Assembly (NCBI RefSeq): GCF_921293095.1
Contig: NC_060248.1
Location: 16,634,744 to 16,698,743, forward strand
Direction: 5' to 3'
Source of the DNA: Ischnura elegans
Lineage: Eukaryota > Arthropoda > Insecta > Odonata > Coenagrionidae
Length of the DNA: 64,000 nt
Made by a program: the position numbers and the translations under genes. The notes under the pieces were generated by a model. It worked only from the letters and a program-made list of their open reading frames with translations, had not been told where the DNA came from and searched no databases. Below are positions 11,370 to 22,900 of this stretch, piece after piece; the first letter of the stretch is position 1, and every line of letters begins with the position of its first letter.

Positions 11370-13715
11370 TTAACTGCCTCATTTAAAATAATTGTAAATG
11401 GATGTCAATAGGTAAATACTTCCGTAGAGATAAGAATCTTGTCAAATAAATAAAATGTCTGTTAAATTTGTGTATATAAGTAAAAAACTGAAGTAGGTAA
11501 ACTCTCCTTTACACTATAGTCATACTATTTGATTCTCTCCGTCAAAAAACTCATACTTTTTAAAATTACTCTCATTATATTCTCTGAAAATATGTCTTGA
11601 AGGGATATAAAAACGATCATCGGACTTATTTCCACCAAAATGATTTCCAATGTAATTTCCAATGATTCCAAGCTTCAAAGCATGTGGCACAGAAAAAAAT
11701 TCAAGATATAAGAATTGAGTTCGGCTGATTACGTAATAGACGGATAGATTCAGGTTGTGACTTGATGTAGCTGTATTGTAATAAGCAAAACACTGCCGTG
11801 GCAAAGAAAAAGCTTCAAATAGTGACTCCGATGAATGGTGGGTACAGCCTTCTGAAAATATTATATACTATCAAAATATCTATGGACTACCTTGAGATAT
11901 CTAATGCTCACATGGCACGAAGTAATTTCATAAAAATGTCTTAAATGAGCCACGTAAAATTCACAGAATTCAGTGCGATCAAGTTATTTAAATTTTGTTT
12001 TCAAAGAATGTAGAAAATATAAATATGGAAACCTTGTCCCAAAAATGATTTCCTCATTTATGAAATAATAATTTTCCGATTTTGGTCGATGTTAAATATT
12101 CTTCGATTGCTTTTAAGAAGTTTTGGCCGAAAAATTACCATTTATTATTGTTTCTTAGAGCTTAATTAATTTTTCTGTATTTGACTCATTTTGTCAGTCA
12201 TGGTATATTTAGCAAAGACTGTCAAAGTTCCCGAAGGCTGATTCTGGAATAAAATGCATGCTCTTCTGTTATTCCTTAAAATCCTTGTGAAATGAAATAT
12301 GTTTTACATGGGTTAAGAGAGTAACAATTTTTTTTAAAGTTACACCCTTATTTGTCACCCTTGCAGTAAGGATTGCTCACACATATAATTGTTCAAATCC
12401 GTAGCGATTGATTTGGAATTTCCATGTTAGTTTAAATGGAGTCTGTGCTACAAATACAAATGATCTTCTGAATCCGAAAAACCATATTTTCCCATCCCTT
12501 CACGTAAGGTTTGGTCGAAAAAAGTGTTCTTTCTCCAAATAATTTTTTTGTGATAAGCTTAGAAATTTTATTTTTCTTTCTAAAATCAGTCACTTTTTAA
12601 ATTATGGTGACAATTGGGTTCTTCTGAAATCAGACAGGCCTTAGTAGAATTTATTGGAACTCTTGATTAAGTCAAACAAAAATTATTGAAAATTATAGGT
12701 ACTAATTAGAACCTTTACTTAAGTTAATATAATGAATAGCTCTAGATACAGGGACTGTAGTTAGAAAATTGAGTTTGAGTTAATTTCCGTATAATGTTGG
12801 TACACCAAGGATGCAGCCAGAAAAGAAAATTCGAGGGGCTTCATTGGAGGTAGAGTGCAATTTTAAGGAAGATTAAGTTGAAAGTGGGATATGGATGCTA
12901 TCTTTCAAACTTTCGGGGGGGGAAGTGAGTTTGATCCTTCCTCTTGCTTACTACAGATTTGATTAACATTAACCGTGACAATCGTTTAAAATAAAATATT
13001 TTCGACGCAAAGGAAATATTTTAAAGAATTTTGTCACGCACAATGCACATTAGGGCTCGATTGATGTCCAATTCCATGTAGATATTCAATCATGGCGTGG
13101 CTTTTGCTGGCAGTTCCCTTTGAGATTCAATTCACCCCAAAATTTATCCCATTAATAAAGCTACTCCTTCATGGTAATTAACGTATTCAACGTATTTTAA
13201 CGTCCCCTAGCATTTATGGTTGGTGAAGTCTTATTTGAAACCCCAAAATAATTAATCCTTTGGCCTCTTCAGACTCCACTCTTCATCTGAGTTACAAAGA
13301 AAATATTATTTATTGCTGACATGAAGGGTAGAGTGAAAAAACATCCCAAATGACTGAATAATTGTTAGGAAGATCATAAGATTCTGGGCTGGTACAAAAT
13401 TATGCAAAAAATGAGGAAGACTCTATTAATCAGCCCCCCTGATCAGCCTACTGCTAAAATATGTCTCCATTTTGAGTTGAGAGTAGGGTTAGGATACACA
13501 TTACAACAAGCTTATGTTTTTTATTATGAGCTCTAAATTTATATATTCAAACAAATTAGATGCAGGTCTCCGCTTCCTGAGCTACATCTACTCCCAACAA
13601 TGTCAAACGACCCTTGAACTGAGTATACATAGCCTAGAAATGGCAAATTCGGCTCAAAAGACGTTTTCGAACGATTTGCGGTATTTGAGCGAGGAATGGG
13701 TAAGACACCCTGCAT
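11370..13715. other. no gene supported
   Basis: AT-rich non-coding sequence. Open frames such as 11,520-11,804 (minus) carry no recognisable domain. Confidence 0.5.
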
Positions 13716-14025
13716 CAGTGGTGCAGCGAGGGGGGGTTTTGGGGGATAAACCCCCCAACCCCAGAGCTCAGAGGAATTTTTAAGTTTAAACCATTTTATT
13801 TAATTGGATTGATATTACGAATAGAATAGTGTAAGGATTAATGAAATATCCCTCAGAAAGCCGTAAAAACTCACCATTTTGAACCATTAATCTTAAAATT
13901 CCGCACTTTATTAATCTCGCACCTACCGATTATCCTGGTGGGTATTCCATACCCCCACACACCCCGGAATTAGTTGCACCTAAACCCCCCCCCCCACCCA
14001 GCCTTAATTCCTAGCTGCGCCCCTG
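13716..14025 (+). mobile_element. hAT-type MITE, family with CAGTGGYGCAGCGAGG ends, copy 1
   Basis: Begins CAGTGGTGCAGCGAGG and ends TTCCTAGCTGCGCCCCTG. Flanks CCCTGCAT and TCCTGCAT form an 8-bp target duplication with one mismatch. Shares the GGGGGATAAACCCCCC core and the AAGCCGTAAAA-CTC segment with copies at 15,466 and 16,071. Confidence 0.88.
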
Positions 14026-14199
14026 TCCTGCATCACTCTTTTGGGGTATGAAAAGAATACATGATGCACTGTATGAGGGCATGGGAAGATGTGATCCACT
14101 GTGAAGAAAGCGTCTTCTAAACAGTGTGACCATACTAGGCTCTTTATTATAATATCTTGTACGAAATGTGGCGCAGTCTTGCGGATGTTATTAATATTA

Positions 14200-14344
14200 G
14201 TTACAAAAGACATTGCAACATTTCCACTGAATTTATTTTTGTACGGTACGTTTCGTTGTGACAACAAAATTCTAAATTGTTGTTATAACACGAAACTCGT
14301 CGTGCGAAAATAAATTCATTGGAAATATTGCAATGTCTTCTATA
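14200..14344. mobile_element. palindromic foldback, about 60-nt arms
   Basis: The left arm from 14,200 (GTTACAAAAGACATTGCAA) is matched by a reverse-complement right arm ending at 14,344 (TTGCAATGTCTTCTATAAC). Scattered mismatches throughout the arms show age. The loop is very short, so nearly the whole unit can pair. Open frames reported on either strand here are products of the palindrome. Confidence 0.7.
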
Positions 14345-14399
14345 ACGAACTCTTTACTATAGTTATCTTCAGTCCATAACAAAGTTATTTATAACACAA

Positions 14400-14575
14400 G
14401 CCCAACACTCCGACCGTCGGATGGGACGTTAAGCCGTGGTTCCCTTGGCGCCTTTCGTTAAGAGCAGGCTAATGCCGAAGCCAGGTTTCTCTCCACCCTT
14501 CCTTACCTACCCCTCCCTCATGGTGCAAATGACCTCAGCTGTCGGTCGCCTCCACCAAATACCATACCATACAAA
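14400..14575 (+). mobile_element. retroposon 3' fragment (SINE/LINE tail)
   Basis: Contains GACCGTCGGATGGGACGTTA and AAGCCGTGG, a block that recurs in arthropod retroposon 3' regions as I remember them. It ends in a simple ATACC-type repeat (ATACCATACCATAC), a common retroposon tail. No RT coding. Assignment is from recall only. Confidence 0.4.
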
Positions 14576-14613
14576 AAGGACCTAGTTCATCACCCGCATT
14601 ACCGACTCAATAA

Positions 14614-14805
14614 CAGTGGCGTAGCCACGGGGTGTGGCTTTCTGGGTTACAACCCCCCTTGAGCCTTAAAATGAGACGCCAAGTCCAATTTACATACTTA
14701 TTTTAATCTCAAAATTTTCCGGGGGAGGGCCCCCCCCTTGCCATGTGGTGTTTTCCGTACACCCCGGAAGGGCCCTGAAATCCCACCCCTTCTCAAAATC
14801 CTGGC
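14614..14805 (+). mobile_element. degenerate hAT-like MITE
   Basis: Left end CAGTGGCGTAGCCACGG is clear. A plausible right boundary near 14,800 (ATCCTGG) is followed by CTCAAAAA, which resembles the left flank CTCAATAA at 7 of 8 positions. The right inverted repeat is poorly conserved. Confidence 0.4.
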
Positions 14806-14819
14806 TCAAAAAAAATGAA

Positions 14820-15350
14820 GTGCTCTAACAAAGTTGGGACTAGCGTTCATTAAAGTCCTTTATGGTTCGGGGGAAAAACGAATTCCCATATCTATCCGTT
14901 CGGCAAAACATCTCTCTTAATTTATCGCTTCTATTGGACCTGGAAATATAGTGTGGCTCTAATATTGTGTTCTCTGTGTCGCTCTAATATTGTGTTCTCT
15001 GTGTCGCTCTTAAAGATATCCATTCTCAATTGTTCAAGCAATTTAAGCCTAGCGCGCAGCCTCCGAGTCGCCAGCGGCTCCCAACCTAATTCGCTTAACA
15101 TCTGGGTAACACTGTCTGTACGCCCGTAGCAGTTTTTGACGAAACGCCCAGCCTTCCTTTGTATTTTATTCAGCTCGCGGATTAAGTCTTTCTGCACCGG
15201 ATCCCATACGCTCGCTGCATATTCAAGGTGCGGTCGGGCGAGAGCGAAATAGCACCTTTCTTTAACTTTCTCATCCAAAAATCTTCCCACAATACGCTTG
15301 ACGAATAAAATCGCTAGCTTGACGTATAGGTGTTTAGTAAAATATTCCAC
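14820..15350 (-). pseudogene. non-LTR retrotransposon (CR1/L2/Jockey-like) ORF2 C-terminal end
   Basis: Minus-strand frame 15,350-14,931 encodes ARPHLEYAASVWDPVQKDLI, then IRELNKIQRKAGRFVKN, then LSELGWEPLATRR, the conserved tail after the RT palm in CR1/L2/Jockey-type ORF2. Further downstream, in another frame, FCRTDRYGNSFFPRTIKDFN matches the typical extreme C terminus. A 25-base direct duplication (CTAATATTGTGTTCTCTGTG unit) breaks the frame near 14,960-15,010. 5'-truncated, as usual for LINE insertions. A related 3' end is at 44.83-45.17 kb on the other strand. Confidence 0.85.
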
Positions 15351-15465
15351 ATAAACTAACCTTCATAGTATGTTACTAGAGATTGTAAACTGATAGGATG
15401 AAGCTGCATTCTGAGGAATGGAAAAATTATAATTAAAATAATTAATTATCATTGTTTATTCTTAC

Positions 15466-15767
15466 CAGTGGCGCAGCGAGGGGGGGGTTTGGGGGATAAA
15501 CCCCCCCAGAGCTCAGAGAAATTTTTAAGTTTAATCCATTTTACTGATTTGGATTCGTATTACTCATATAATGATGTTAGAATTTATCAAATATCCCTCA
15601 GAAAGCCGTAAAACTCGCCATTTTGAACCATTATTCTTCAATTTTTTTCTGGAGGAGGGCCCCCGCAACTCCTGATTACCCTGATAGGTATGCAATACAC
15701 CCACACCCGTAAGTATTGCGCCTAACCCCCCCCCCCCCCTTAACCTTAATTCCTAGCTGCGCCCCTG
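15466..15767 (+). mobile_element. hAT-type MITE, same family, copy 2, perfect TSD
   Basis: Begins CAGTGGCGCAGCGAGG, ends TAGCTGCGCCCCTG. Flanked exactly by ATTCTTAC at 15,458-15,465 and 15,768-15,775. 302 bp, non-coding. Confidence 0.93.
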
Positions 15768-16070
15768 ATTCTTACGGGTGTTGGCCCAATGTACAGAAAA
15801 AGTGTTACATTAAAAAATGTGGGGTAGTGTAGGAAGACTTCTTCAATTTCCCACTGGATGGTACTTGTTGGAGACCAGAGGTTTGAGGACCAAGTCCACT
15901 ATTGTATTCAGGGTAGAATGCACAACCTATTTTTATTCCTTTCTTATGCCATTGAGCACCATTAAGGTGGGCTCTCATTATTTCAATTAGATCGATCATA
16001 TTTTCTGGTCGACAATTTTCTTCCACCAATCAAATCAAAAACAATCAGAGCCCACCTGAATTGTGCCCAG

Positions 16071-16370
16071 CAGTGGCGCAGCGAGGGGGGGTTATGGGGG
16101 ATAAACCCCCCCCCCAGAGCTCAGAGAAATTTTAAGTTTAATCGGTTTTACTTAATTAGATTGATATTACTAATACAATAGAGTAAGGATGAATAAAATA
16201 TTTCTGAGAAAGCTGTAAATCTCACCATTTTGAACCATTTATCTCTAAAATTCCGAAATTAATTTATCTCGCACCTACTGCTTATCCTGGTGGGTATACC
16301 ATACCCCCACACACCCTGGTGTTAGTTGCACCTAAACCACCCCCAGCCTTAATTCCTAGCGGCGCCCAGT
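16071..16370 (+). mobile_element. hAT-type MITE, same family, copy 3, worn right end
   Basis: Begins CAGTGGCGCAGCGAGG and is collinear with copies 1 and 2 down to TTAATTCCTAGC. The last bases are altered (GGCGCCCAGTG), so the 8-bp duplication (left flank GTGCCCAG) cannot be matched securely. Confidence 0.85.
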
Positions 16371-17624
16371 GGTGCATATATACATAGTAATGACTTGGAA
16401 AGTAAACTTGGATCCGCATTCTAACCTGAAGATGATGGTGGACTTAGCCCTCAAAACATAGTTACCCGATAAAATTACTACCCTGTGGGAAGCACTAGAA
16501 ATCTTCCAGCAAACCATTTGATGGTAAAAAAAAAACTGAAAAAAGTCTTGTCATGTGTACCCCGACACACAAATGAACCAAGCATTCACCAATGATAAAA
16601 AAAATGGGATAGGGATCTCTCTCATTGTCGCCATTGCCGAAAATTATGGTTTCTCTGAGCCATCATTGTCTCTAAGCTATTACCCCTGATATGGTACGCA
16701 ACAATGGATCATTTGATTTGCATTTTCCACTTCCACCATATTCAAAAACTATTTCCCATCAGAGCAACTGTCCCTTAGATCATTCTTTCACATAATTTGC
16801 TCGTCGCACCTCGGCCATTAATTGCAGCTATAGCCCACCTGAGGTACGTATTGTGCTGTAACCCCACTTTCACAACTCAAAATGGAGAGCCATCTAACTC
16901 GTACAAAATTGGGATGAGAAAACATCACCTTAGCAGTGGCAATGACTATGGGGAATGTGTTGATAAATTCTTCCTTGCTTTTTGTACTAACTTATCATAC
17001 TTTTCTACCCTAATTTTGTACCAACTTCTTCCTTCCAATCAATCAATTCAGTCATTTAGGGGGTAGTCTGACATGGCAAGGGGGATAATAATTTTGAGGT
17101 CTCTCACGCCATCCCTCATAGCCACAACAACTGAATTAACCACTACACTGTGGAAAAGCCTCCAGCAAAAAGGGGAAACGTCCGTGTAAGTGATAAAAAA
17201 ATATGTGGAATCTACCCAAATAAGAAATTATTTATAAGTTAGGTATCAAAGTCTGCAAAAGGCTCAATCTTTCTTCCTACCAAAATTTTCCTAAAAAAGT
17301 TTGAAGAACCATTTCATTACAAGTTAAAAATGTGGTGAAAACATTGCTTCTATCTCTTGAGACGGTCTCTTGCATGTCACAGTCTAAGCCCCCCACCATG
17401 CTGGTACATACTAATGGTCCAATTGGGAAGGCCCTAGAGTAAAATACTTAAATAGTATAGAATAAAAAAGTAACAGGATGAAGTGGGTCAGGAAAGGTTA
17501 GGATATTAAAAGAATAAATTTAGGAATGTTAGCCATGTACAGATATAATTGGATAGATTTTCAACTGAAAATTCTGGAATGCATATGCTTCATTAAATAA
17601 TTTCTGTTTCCTTCTACTTCACAG
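16371..17624. other. no exon confidently seen; presumed intron of the gene ending at 17,807
   Basis: No coding block or repeat ends recognised. If the exon at 17,625 belongs to a plus-strand gene, this interval is its last intron, and earlier exons are either too short to see or lie far upstream. Confidence 0.4.
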
Positions 17625-17807
17625 GCAAACAGAAGAGAGTCCAGCGACGATGATCAGCAGGACTCTGCTTCACCAGATGATGAGGAAACACCATCGTCCG
17701 ATGTAGACCTAACGCCAACATCCGTTGGGACTTATATTGCAGAATTGTTTGGAACGCTGGCTGGGCTGGCATGGGGACTGTACGCATCACTACCTTCCTT
17801 AGGCTGA
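17625..17807 (+). CDS. last coding exon of an unidentified tail-hydrophobic protein
   Basis: A strong acceptor (TTCCTTCTACTTCACAG) is followed by a phase-0 frame of 60 codons and TGA at 17,805-17,807. The product starts ANRRESSDDDQQDSASPDDE, an acidic Ser-rich low-complexity stretch, continues through SSDVDLTPTSV, and ends in a hydrophobic helix ELFGTLAGLAWGLYASLPSL close to the C terminus, as in tail-anchored or C-terminally membrane-inserted proteins. Codon use and the sharp composition change at the acceptor support a real exon. A canonical AATAAA lies 600 bp downstream. I do not recognise the family. Upstream exons were not found. Convergent with MICU3. Confidence 0.6.
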   Translation, partial: ANRRESSDDDQQDSASPDDEETPSSDVDLTPTSVGTYIAELFGTLAGLAWGLYASLPSLG

Positions 17808-18406
17808 ATAGACTGAACAAAAATGCACTCACTTCTAATCCTACCTCAGAATGACAAGACCAAGTCTAACTGTGTTAGGAAGGTACAGAAAAACAGGCAG
17901 GGCTACAAGTCCTCATAGTGAATGACAGAACTTCAGTGACTGATAGAACTTCCTAGCATAGAAAACATTTGATCTAAACTTTTTTCATATAACCTTCGGT
18001 TATTCATATCCGTTGTATAAAAAAAGACTAAGTACAGTCAAATATATTGAAACTTTTTGGGTTGCAAAATTTAACATACTGCATCTCATATGCAATTTCA
18101 AATTACATAGGAACTAAACATTCACTCTAAGTTGAAGGCACAATCAAACAAACAAAACGTCCAAATGTAGATAACAGAGCAATGACCAAAACTAGGTAAA
18201 TACTGCCGCATTAGTATCTGGAACTAAGGCAAACCTACTTCTAACATGACATCCCTCTTTTAGAACTAAGCAGAGGGAAAATGCCAAGAACAAATAAGTA
18301 GTGAATGTAAGTAAGGCACAACAGTTGAATTTGGTTTCATAATGCAAATTCTTCAATTATTTGTGATCAACTTAGTGGAACCTTGAGTTCATGGTCAAAT
18401 ATACAG

Positions 18407-18412
18407 AATAAA
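18407..18412 (+). terminator. candidate poly(A) signal AATAAA
   Basis: AATAAA in the sequence ATACAGAATAAACTTTGTAC, 600 bp after the stop codon of the 17,625-17,807 exon. It would give a 3' UTR of about 620 bases. Confidence 0.4.
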
Positions 18413-19235
18413 CTTTGTACATTCCACACTTTTTATTGATACACCCCAACCGGTTTCAAAACACCCAGAGTCTTTATCAAAGAAAATACTTATTCACAAG
18501 TGCTGAAACGAGATATGGTTTACTAGTAAAAAGTGTTACATGGAATTTAAAATGTTTATCCTATTTATTTAACCAAAGAACATGGCACTCTACATATTTT
18601 TCTCGTTGGTGCACGATGAAGGGCTTTCCTTCTCATAGTAAGCGAACCCACTTTCCTGATGAAGTCCAGAAGAGAAAACATCATCTTTGATTCATGCAAA
18701 AATGACATTTTTCAAGAAAACATTCCCTCTTATGGAAAATTCACAGGAAAATATTTATTAACCTACAAGCTGAAGAGGAAGATGAGTTACAATGGTGCAA
18801 TTCTAGATACAAGAAGTGAATTTAAATGAAAATGCCCATTAACCCTAAAAAGAAGCAAATAACTTGAATATTTAATTGTGAAAACTAAATTCAGTATCTG
18901 TATTCCCACAGTAAGTATTCAAATGCAGATTTCACTTGGAAAAAGGCTTAAAGGGGGAGAGTTTCTGACATTTTTCCAAAGGATAAACTACCATTTTACA
19001 GGGAAAAAATGTTATATTATTTTCATGTTAAAATAAAATGTACCTAAACCATATTCTTCATTATGTGTTATTTCACCAATAGGTCACAGGGCCTGGAATA
19101 AGGTCTGAGACTAAATCCATCCTTGTTTAAATGTTTAGAGTGAAGAATGATCCACAATGGCATTGATGATTTAACTCTATAACAAAATGACACATACTAT
19201 GTATATCTTTGCCAATATTGGGAAATTTATCAATA

Positions 19236-19477
19236 CCTCCACTGCAAAAACGCTCAACAATCGCCCACCGAATCAAATCTGCTCATTTAGTAGCCCAGCA
19301 ATACAAATCCGCTCAGCTAGCAGAGTCCGGAGCATAAACGCTCATCTCCTATTCTCCAAGCTTGGAGGTGAGCTTTTATGCTCCGGACAGTGCCAGCTGA
19401 GTGGATTCGTATTGTTGGGCTACTAGACGAGCAGATTTGATTCAGTGGGCAATTGTTGAGAATTTTTGCAGTGTAGG
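19236..19477. mobile_element. 242-bp palindromic MITE with TA target
   Basis: Starts CCTCCACTGCAAAAACGCTC and ends TTTTTGCAGTGTAGG, with TA on both sides (19,234-19,235 and 19,478-19,479). Nearly the whole element is a long inverted repeat: AATCAAATCTGCTC pairs with GAGCAGATTTGATT, and CCGGAGCATAAACGCTC with a matching right arm. This fits a Tc1/mariner- or pogo-mobilised foldback. No coding. Confidence 0.8.
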
Positions 19478-19699
19478 TATCGGTATTGTTTCAACATGTT
19501 CTCTAGGGAGCTGAATGTGCTTTCCATGGTTCTAGCTATGGTAGAGCCTACTGGCAGGAAATACCTAGCCTCATCTTCTGGACACTGCCAAGAGATGTAG
19601 CTGCACTTGGCAGCCTTCTGTCACTGGGAATGGGCAGCTTGAGAGTGGGGTGATGCAGCCACTGTTAGGGCCCACTACTCCAGGAGCATACAATAGATT

Positions 19700-19915
19700 C
19701 ATTCACACGGCGCCTTAAGCGCAAACATACATATAAATTCAGAGGTAAGGAAAGAAAAGGATAGGAACACATAATGGAAAAAGGACTAGGACAACGGTGC
19801 TGTGGCAGATGGAAAATAGCCTATATATAACTACTTCATTCATTCACACGACGCCTTAAGCGCAAGCATACAAATAAATTCACAGGTAAGGAAAGAAAGG
19901 GATAGGAACATGATT
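19700..19915. repeat. two direct copies of a ~75-bp unit, 141 bp apart
   Basis: CATTCACACGGCGCCTTAAG at 19,700 recurs as CATTCACACGACGCCTTAAG at 19,841. The following AGGTAAGGAAAGAAA and GGATAGGAACA segments also match. Divergence is a few percent. Confidence 0.8.
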
Positions 19916-19919
19916 TTAT

Positions 19920-22900
19920 TCAAAACAGATATAATCAGATTCAACAATAAATTTTCATGTATTGATTGATCAAAAACTATGATGAACATTTTTAACAAGC
20001 ATAATAAACTCATCTGTGCATATTGACTAGCTTCATTTTGATGAGCTATAATTTTACTACCAATGTTAGAACGTCAAACATTATTGTTTTGCAGAATTAC
20101 CAACCAATTTGAAAAAAATCACCTTAACAAATGCATCAATTTAACAGTTTCCATACAACAAGGTAACATTACTTTTGACATTGAGGCAAATAAACCATGG
20201 TAACTGTGCCACGGAACAGATGAAAGCATTTCACCTAGGAAATCCAAGGGTAGATGCCAGTAAAAAAAGAACCATATATGTACGTAAATGACAAAATAGT
20301 CATATAAATTTCAAACGTTAATTTTGAAGTTACACATGCTAGAGAGAAATGGTAAAAAAAACAAATACCGCAGTTATTTTCTTACCTCCCAGAAATTAAA
20401 AAGGTAGAATATAATACAGACTAACAATTTTAAGCATTCATGGATCAAGATAGCAAATAAGATTTAAAAAAATATAATAATCTATCTCAATAATCCTGAT
20501 ATTATGAATTCCAGTGTCAGGATAGGTAAAAGAAAACCATAAACTGAAAATCAGAGCAAGGACACCACAAATGTGGCAAGTTTTATATGTACAAAATTTG
20601 TAAAACTCACGCCCAACTACGGCACAACTAACACGGTTTTAAGCATATCAATCTGAAAGTTAATGCACCATAAAATCTACCATGGACAAACAGTTTAATT
20701 AGTATAAAGATTATATAAAACATGTTTTGGCATTAAAAAGTTTTTGTGCTATCATGAGTTAAAAAAGAAAATCATTTAGTGGTGAACAGCCAAAATAGCC
20801 ATAACAACATCTGCAAATGTCATGTGAATTCCTTATGATCGATGTCGCATAAAGGTAAACATGAAGGATAAATTCTTTTTAAGATTTCACTTACATTACA
20901 TGTTACATTATATGCATAAATCGCTAGCATACATCACAATATAGGTATACCATTAATACTCTTCATAGTGTAAATTATGACTAACTTGTCTGAAACACCT
21001 TACCATTCATAATGTGACACATACGATAAAAATAAAGAATTTCACTAACAAAAAAGTCTGTACACAATGATAGAATATATTTTGCATTTAAAGCTTGAAA
21101 GGCTTGAAATAATCACAATCTACTACAGATTTACTTGCAACTTTTTTACTTGATAGGAAAAAAATATCATGAAACACATGCAATTCAAGAATGATTACAC
21201 TATTTTGCAAACAAAAAAAAACATCATTCCACCAACTTTTGGAACAAGAAATATGCATCGTTTGCCATGCATTTAGTTATGTGTATCAGAGAGGTAGAGC
21301 TGGACAGGGATCTATTTTTTAATATTAATGAAAACCATGATCATGCCATAGCAACAAATAAATATTCCACACGTCTAACCAAATATCATAACTAAGAGAG
21401 AGGTCCAACAAAAGTCTAACCGTTTAAGTTACAAAGCACAACTTCATATAGCATCTAATCCTGTGGTTAGTTAAGATAAATAGCCATCATTAAAATGCGA
21501 AACTAGCAAGCACTTTTCAGCACTGTAGTTCCCAAAAAATGGAAAAAGTAGCACCTTAAACTGAAAGCCAACACATAGAGCATTCCACAATAGCATGAAG
21601 TAAGTAATTGCAGTAACACAGGGAAAAGTAATAAGTACATAAGCTATTCATTTTTAGTTTTTACAAAAAATTAAATTCCACCAATCAATCTCCAGTTATC
21701 AACTACTATAACGATTAGTCAAGATACTATCATTAATAGGCATGCATATCGATAAAATTTTAATACTATGCACAAATCTGTGTGTAATCATCATCCCTGA
21801 AAAATTAGTAAGGTTTTAAAACATTACTATCCTCCACATTCCACAAATGAACTATTTTTTTCCAGCCAAAAATTAATTTTAGCTAAATATAATTAAAAAA
21901 TAATACATATGAAGCATCAACAGGATATCACTGTGTCCAAGTCTTGAATACTTAGACTAAAGACTCTCCCCTTTTTGACATATAATTTAATCCAAAATCA
22001 ACCAAAACTACTGGGCATAAATGTGCGACTCAAATGGCGTTCCATTCCCTATTGCAAGCATACTTCTTTCCTAGCACCTCAATGGCATTACCTAACCACA
22101 TTCATCATCATTGATGACGAACGCTACAATAATGAGTTAATTAGGAAAATAACAGTGATATTTCTATCCTTTTCACAATTTTCTCTGCATGACAATCTCA
22201 TCTCAATACCCTAACATACTCAGGTGTAGATCATAAAAGGATTTATAGTTATCTGAAAACTGACGACTGCATTGAAGAACACTCGATAATTTCACTGGCT
22301 TAGTTACATAGCCTGGATGTTTCAATAAACAATCAATTTTATTCCATGCAGAAAAAAATAATGCATGTAATTATAAGGTATTTTGAGATATTTATCCAAG
22401 TCTATCAATGAATATTTTTCAAAACTTTAATATGCACAGTCATGAGGAGTTTTGAATAAAAACAACTTGCATACATTAGTATGTAATAATGACTGTTTTC
22501 CTGAATAATTTTTGGCATTCGCTAACTTCTCAATGAAACCATGGCAAAAGCAATATTCTCATTACCCTGGTAGTACATACAGTGAGTCCTCGTTTAACGT
22601 CACCTACCGTTCCTGAAAAATGTGACGATAAACGAAATGACGTTAATCGAAGCATAATATCCCATAAGAAACAATGTAAAAAGTGAATATCGGCTCCTAG
22701 ACCTCACAATTCCTACACGAAAAAAATATTAGCGTATCATATCTGGGGCATTTTTTACCATGGGAATGCCAAGCTATGGCATAAATACGAGTTCATGTCT
22801 TCATCGACAACAATAGCAGCACTGACGTAAATCCTTCTCCATTTTTATTTCACTTCCATTTTACAACAGGTTCATTATAAAGCCCAAATGCATACCATTA

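Noticed and set aside
15805-16029. 74-codon minus-strand frame (MIDLIEIMRAHLNG segment)
   Set aside because: Reads protein-like, but no family, no exon junctions and it lies between two hAT MITEs.
22575-22690. Complete pogo/Tigger MITE
   Set aside because: Only one end (CAGTGAGTCCTCGTTTAACG) is present; no inverted partner within several kb.
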